Source: Alphaproteobacteria bacterium UBA3637 (lineage in GTDB: Bacteria; Pseudomonadota; Alphaproteobacteria; CAAHEQ01; UBA3637). Taken from it: a stretch of DNA of 7,463 nt. The position numbers and the translations under genes are program-made. Location: positions 1 to 7,463 of the forward strand of contig DFKU01000045.1 of NCBI GenBank assembly GCA_002373615.1, read 5' to 3'. Below the pieces are notes generated by a model. The model searched no databases and had not been told where the DNA came from. It saw only the letters and a program-made list of their open reading frames with translations. Within the stretch, counting starts at the first letter, position 1. Every line of letters begins with the position of its first letter. Below are positions 5,669 to 7,463 of this stretch, one piece after another.

Positions 5669-6735
5669 TTTTGGGATTTCCTTTTTTGTGTCTTCTTCTT
5701 AACTGGATTTTTTGAAGGTGATTTTTTCAGGACCTTCTGCTTCCTGGATTTTAATTCATTTGTCAAAATCAGCACACTGTCTTTTGCATCACGAAACATT
5801 TCTCGCCATGTGGGAAGCGGATTTTCCAATGCACTGAGGCGCATATATAAATCAAGTAAAATGACTAACACAGAAAAAATCAATACAGGAATTATACTTT
5901 GATTCATACGCATTGTCAGCATAGATAAAAACGACAAAATAAGCAGATGGGAAAATATAATCGCGGTTGATTTTGAAGACAATTTTGAGACAATGTCAGA
6001 TGGAAAGGTGATAATTTTTTTTTGAAAAAAGAAAGCTAATCCTAAAATAATTCCTTCAAACAAATAGTATCCATAGGCGGTTATTGTTTGAAATAATCCC
6101 CCTTGAGAGACAAAATATGTCCACACCCCAGACCATAAAAAACCAATCAAAAATGAAGTTGTTTCGCCTAAGATTAATTTTTTTTGCAACAATTTAAAAC
6201 GAGAATATACCATAACAGATATTCCCAACAAGGCTGATTCTGCAATGATCATTCGTGGGATCCCGGACATAATGGGTCCCACGCACACAATCCCAAGCAT
6301 CCAAGAAAAAGAAACCAATGATGACGTAAGTGGAAAACGATTAAAAAAGACAAAAACTGCCCACAAAAGCCCCCAAACTGCTGTCAGAGCAAAAGAATAA
6401 AAAAGAGAATGTCCCCAAAATTGATAGAAAAAGAGAACTGAAAAATAACATAATAAAGCGGATAAGCCATACTTCCATGTTTTAGATGGAGATAATGCAG
6501 AAATACTGATTGTTATTAAACCTCCGATTCCTGATAATACCAATAAGGAAACAGGAAGATACCCTTCTATACACAACACACTTCCTCCAAAAAGAAGTGC
6601 AAAGTACAAAACACCGGTTTCAACCAATTCAGAAGGATATTTGTTGATTAATTTATGAGGGAAAAACTTCAGTCCCCAAAACAACCCTAAAGTCATCAGA
6701 GCACAGACACAAAACAATAATGTAAAAAAGCCCAT
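5665..6735 (-). CDS. Polytopic inner-membrane protein of unknown function (356 aa)
   Basis: I do not recognise this protein. It has roughly ten or eleven hydrophobic segments (about residues 3-22, 39-57, 60-80, 90-107, 110-132, 138-160, 162-178, 191-209, 218-236, 256-274, 280-297), then a cytoplasmic-looking amphipathic stretch (300-330) and a very basic tail (331-356) in which nearly half the residues are Lys or Arg. No conserved acidic pairs typical of MraY/WecA transferases and no transporter signature were seen. An AGGGGGA ribosome site lies just before the ATG, 28 bp after infA, and the stop overlaps the uvrB start by 4 bp. Its DNA is visibly more AT-rich than uvrB or the protease gene. 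It could be a lineage-specific insertion into an infA-uvrB unit; the Lys-rich tail could bind nucleic acid or phospholipid. Confidence 0.75.
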   Translation of the reverse strand: MGFFTLLFCVCALMTLGLFWGLKFFPHKLINKYPSELVETGVLYFALLFGGSVLCIEGYLPVSLLVLSGIGGLITISISALSPSKTWKYGLSALLCYFSVLFFYQFWGHSLFYSFALTAVWGLLWAVFVFFNRFPLTSSLVSFSWMLGIVCVGPIMSGIPRMIIAESALLGISVMVYSRFKLLQKKLILGETTSFLIGFLWSGVWTYFVSQGGLFQTITAYGYYLFEGIILGLAFFFQKKIITFPSDIVSKLSSKSTAIIFSHLLILSFLSMLTMRMNQSIIPVLIFSVLVILLDLYMRLSALENPLPTWREMFRDAKDSVLILTNELKSRKQKVLKKSPSKNPVKKKTQKRKSQK

Positions 6736-6763
6736 TTCTTTCCCCCTTTATTATTATAAGTGG

Positions 6764-6985
6764 TTAAGCTTTATGACGGAAAGCAATACGTCCTTTGGAT
6801 AAATCATAGGGAGTCATTTCAATGTCCACCTTATCCCCCACCATCACACGAATACGGAACTTACGCATTTTGCCAGAAGTATGCGCCAAAATTTCATGCC
6901 CGTTTTCAAGTTGTACGCGAAACATTGCATTGGGCAGGGCTTCCACAACAGTACCTGTAAATTGTAAAACTTCTTCTTTTGCCAT
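6764..6985 (-). CDS. infA: Translation initiation factor IF-1 (73 aa)
   Basis: IF-1 is a single S1/OB-fold protein that occupies the ribosomal A site of the 30S subunit during initiation with IF-2 and IF-3. The sequence is characteristic throughout: MAKEEVLQFTGTVVEALPNA, FRVQLENGHEILAHTSGKMR, and the C-terminal MTPYDLSKGRIAFRHK. Length (73) is standard. AAGGAG (6997-6992) is a strong ribosome site 6 nt before ATG. It is first in the minus-strand block and its promoter probably also drives the membrane protein and uvrB. Confidence 0.98.
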   Translation of the reverse strand: MAKEEVLQFTGTVVEALPNAMFRVQLENGHEILAHTSGKMRKFRIRVMVGDKVDIEMTPYDLSKGRIAFRHKA

Positions 6986-7010
6986 AAAAAACTCCTTTTG
7001 TTTTTAGCGT

Positions 7011-7039
7011 ATTATACCCGTTTTTTATTTTAAGTGCAA
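7011..7039 (-). promoter_or_regulatory. infA promoter
   Basis: On the minus strand TTGCAC (7039-7034), 17 nt, TATAAT (7016-7011): a perfect -10 box at ideal spacing. The predicted start is near 7004, giving a leader of about 18 nt containing the AAGGAG ribosome site. Confidence 0.85.
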
Positions 7040-7078
7040 GTTTTTTTTAGCAATTCCTATCAGAAAGAAAAATAATTC

Positions 7079-7107
7079 TTGCGTTTTAAAAAAAAGTTTA
7101 TTATGCT
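7079..7107 (+). promoter_or_regulatory. Promoter of the structured RNA
   Basis: TTGCGT (7079-7084), 17 nt including an A-tract, TATGCT (7102-7107). The boxes match the consensus at three and four of six positions. Support comes from position: the expected start (7114-7115) coincides with the first base of the first hairpin. It is divergent from the infA promoter, with 39 bp between the -35 boxes. Confidence 0.5.
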
Positions 7108-7113
7108 GATGAA

Positions 7114-7370
7114 CGGATGCAGCGTAAGTTGTATCCTCTAGTGCCTGAAAAGGTGCAAGAGAGCCTCACAAGCTCAGTGTCGTGGGTGAGTGACACCTGC
7201 CCTAAATGGTGCATGTGTTTTAAATAATCCTTGGGATTTGCTCACTCGTTTTTTCCCGACCCGGTCGGGGAGCCTTTGGTGTATGTTCAGGGTTTAACCC
7301 AAAGACCATCGGGATTGTGACGATACTCAATTTGTGAACTCTCCGGCCACCTTGAAAGGTGGTCATTTTA
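7114..7370 (+). ncRNA. Unassigned structured RNA: 5' leader or independent ncRNA
   Basis: About 257 nt without an ORF but dense in stems. Stem 1: 7115-7123 pairs with 7128-7136 (nine pairs, two of them G-U) and is capped by GUAA. Stem 2: 7137-7146 pairs with 7151-7160, with one A-A mismatch, and is capped by GAAA. Further candidates are GTGTC/GACAC (7177-7181 with 7192-7196), CCCGAC/GTCGGG (7255-7260 with 7264-7269), CTTTGG/CCAAAG (7274-7279 with 7299-7304), a possible long-range pair 7188-7193 with 7242-7247, and a final 8-bp stem (7345-7364). Two consecutive GNRA-capped hairpins starting at the predicted transcription start argue for a functional rightward RNA. It was compared from memory with 6S, tmRNA, RNase P, SRP RNA and common riboswitches without a match. 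Confidence 0.55.
7345..7369 (+). terminator. Terminator-like hairpin before the right-edge gene
   Basis: GGCCACCT (7345-7352) pairs with AGGTGGTC (7357-7364, one G-U pair) around a UGAA loop, followed by ATTTTA. The short T-run makes it a weak terminator. It could end the structured RNA or act as an attenuator for the gene starting 32 nt downstream. Confidence 0.45.
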
Positions 7371-7396
7371 ACAATTAGAAAACGGAGACTAATATT

Positions 7397-7463
7397 ATGA
7401 AAATAAACTTACTAAAAAAAGAAAAGAATTTTAATTCAATTTGTCATTCTTGCGTAAGCGAGA
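7397..7463 (+). CDS. N-terminal fragment of an unknown protein, possibly a second prepilin-like gene
   Basis: ATG at 7397 follows GGAG (7384-7387) by 9 nt and opens a frame of 22 codons to the window edge. The start is Lys-rich (MKINLLKKEKNF), then the frame reads into a palindromic repeat encoding CHSCVSE. The prepilin-like gene at the left edge has the same plan: a basic start followed by a repeat in the same frame encoding CHPWASVSE. By analogy this may be another prepilin leader, but no processing motif is visible before the edge, so function is undetermined. Confidence 0.5.
   Translation, partial: MKINLLKKEKNFNSICHSCVSE
7443..7463 (+). repeat. Palindromic dispersed repeat, copy 3 (cut by the window edge)
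   Basis: GTCATTCT followed by TGCGTAAGCGAGA is the left part of the same GTCATTCT...GAATC family as the copies at 168-203 and 2076-2103; the right arm lies past the edge. It falls inside the reading frame starting at 7397. Confidence 0.6.

Noticed and set aside
7106..7160. CTGATGA followed by a stem and later GAAA, resembling a hammerhead ribozyme core
   Set aside because: In a hammerhead GAA must follow stem II directly. Here the bases after the stem are TCTAGTG, and the GAAA is the loop of the next hairpin.
7114..7370. 6S RNA, two-piece tmRNA, RNase P RNA, or c-di-GMP, cobalamin or other common riboswitch
   Set aside because: There is no single long 6S-like rod, no tag reading frame or T-loop for tmRNA, no conserved RNase P core, and no GGGCAAACC/GACGCAAAGCC or B12-box type consensus. 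Judged from memory, so a covariance scan could overturn this.

Overview
The window looks like a stretch of a moderately AT-rich alphaproteobacterial chromosome, probably from a host-associated lineage. The IF-1 and UvrB sequences have an alphaproteobacterial look, promoters have TTGAC-type -35 boxes, the envelope proteins carry Gram-negative signals (a lipobox, a periplasmic M48 protease), and short palindromic repeats of the GTCATTCT...GAATC kind are scattered through it. The lineage assignment is inference from appearance; no database was searched.

Layout, left to right. (1) Positions 224 to 1, minus strand: the 5' end of a prepilin-like gene whose GRSMVEMLG processing motif is preceded by an unusually long leader peptide built partly from palindromic repeats. 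It is preceded by a structured 5' leader of about 185 nt (409 to 225). (2) A divergent promoter pair at 416-479 serves the prepilin leader leftwards and, rightwards, an operon of a TatD-type metal-dependent hydrolase (487-1143) and tcdA (1133-1879). (3) A small lipoprotein gene (2057 to 1848, minus) runs tail to tail into tcdA. Positions 2058-2338 hold no gene, only a palindromic repeat, hairpins and a possible tRNA-like remnant. (4) The minus-strand block infA (6985 to 6764), an unrecognised polytopic membrane protein (6735 to 5665), uvrB (5668 to 3668) and a secreted M48/TPR metalloprotease (3625 to 2339). infA has a near-consensus promoter, uvrB is coupled to the membrane gene by an ATGA overlap, and the protease has its own promoter placed so that its mRNA should be leaderless. 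(5) Positions 7079-7396, plus strand: a promoter followed by a structured RNA of about 250 nt that I could not assign to a known family. It leads into the start of a second gene (7397 onward), cut by the window edge.

Most of the centre is housekeeping: translation initiation, tRNA t6A-to-ct6A modification, nucleotide excision repair, and envelope proteolysis. The unusual part is at the two edges. The truncated genes at both ends, on opposite strands, share three properties: a long hairpin-rich 5' leader, a CCAC...GTGG hairpin followed by an ATTTT-type run 32-38 nt before the start codon, and a palindromic repeat read in the same orientation and frame (Cys-His-...-Val-Ser-Glu) inside the N-terminal coding sequence. 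This suggests a family of surface-appendage genes with a common RNA leader and repeat-invaded leader peptides. It is the best candidate here for something undescribed, but the window shows only the first 74 and 22 codons of the two genes.
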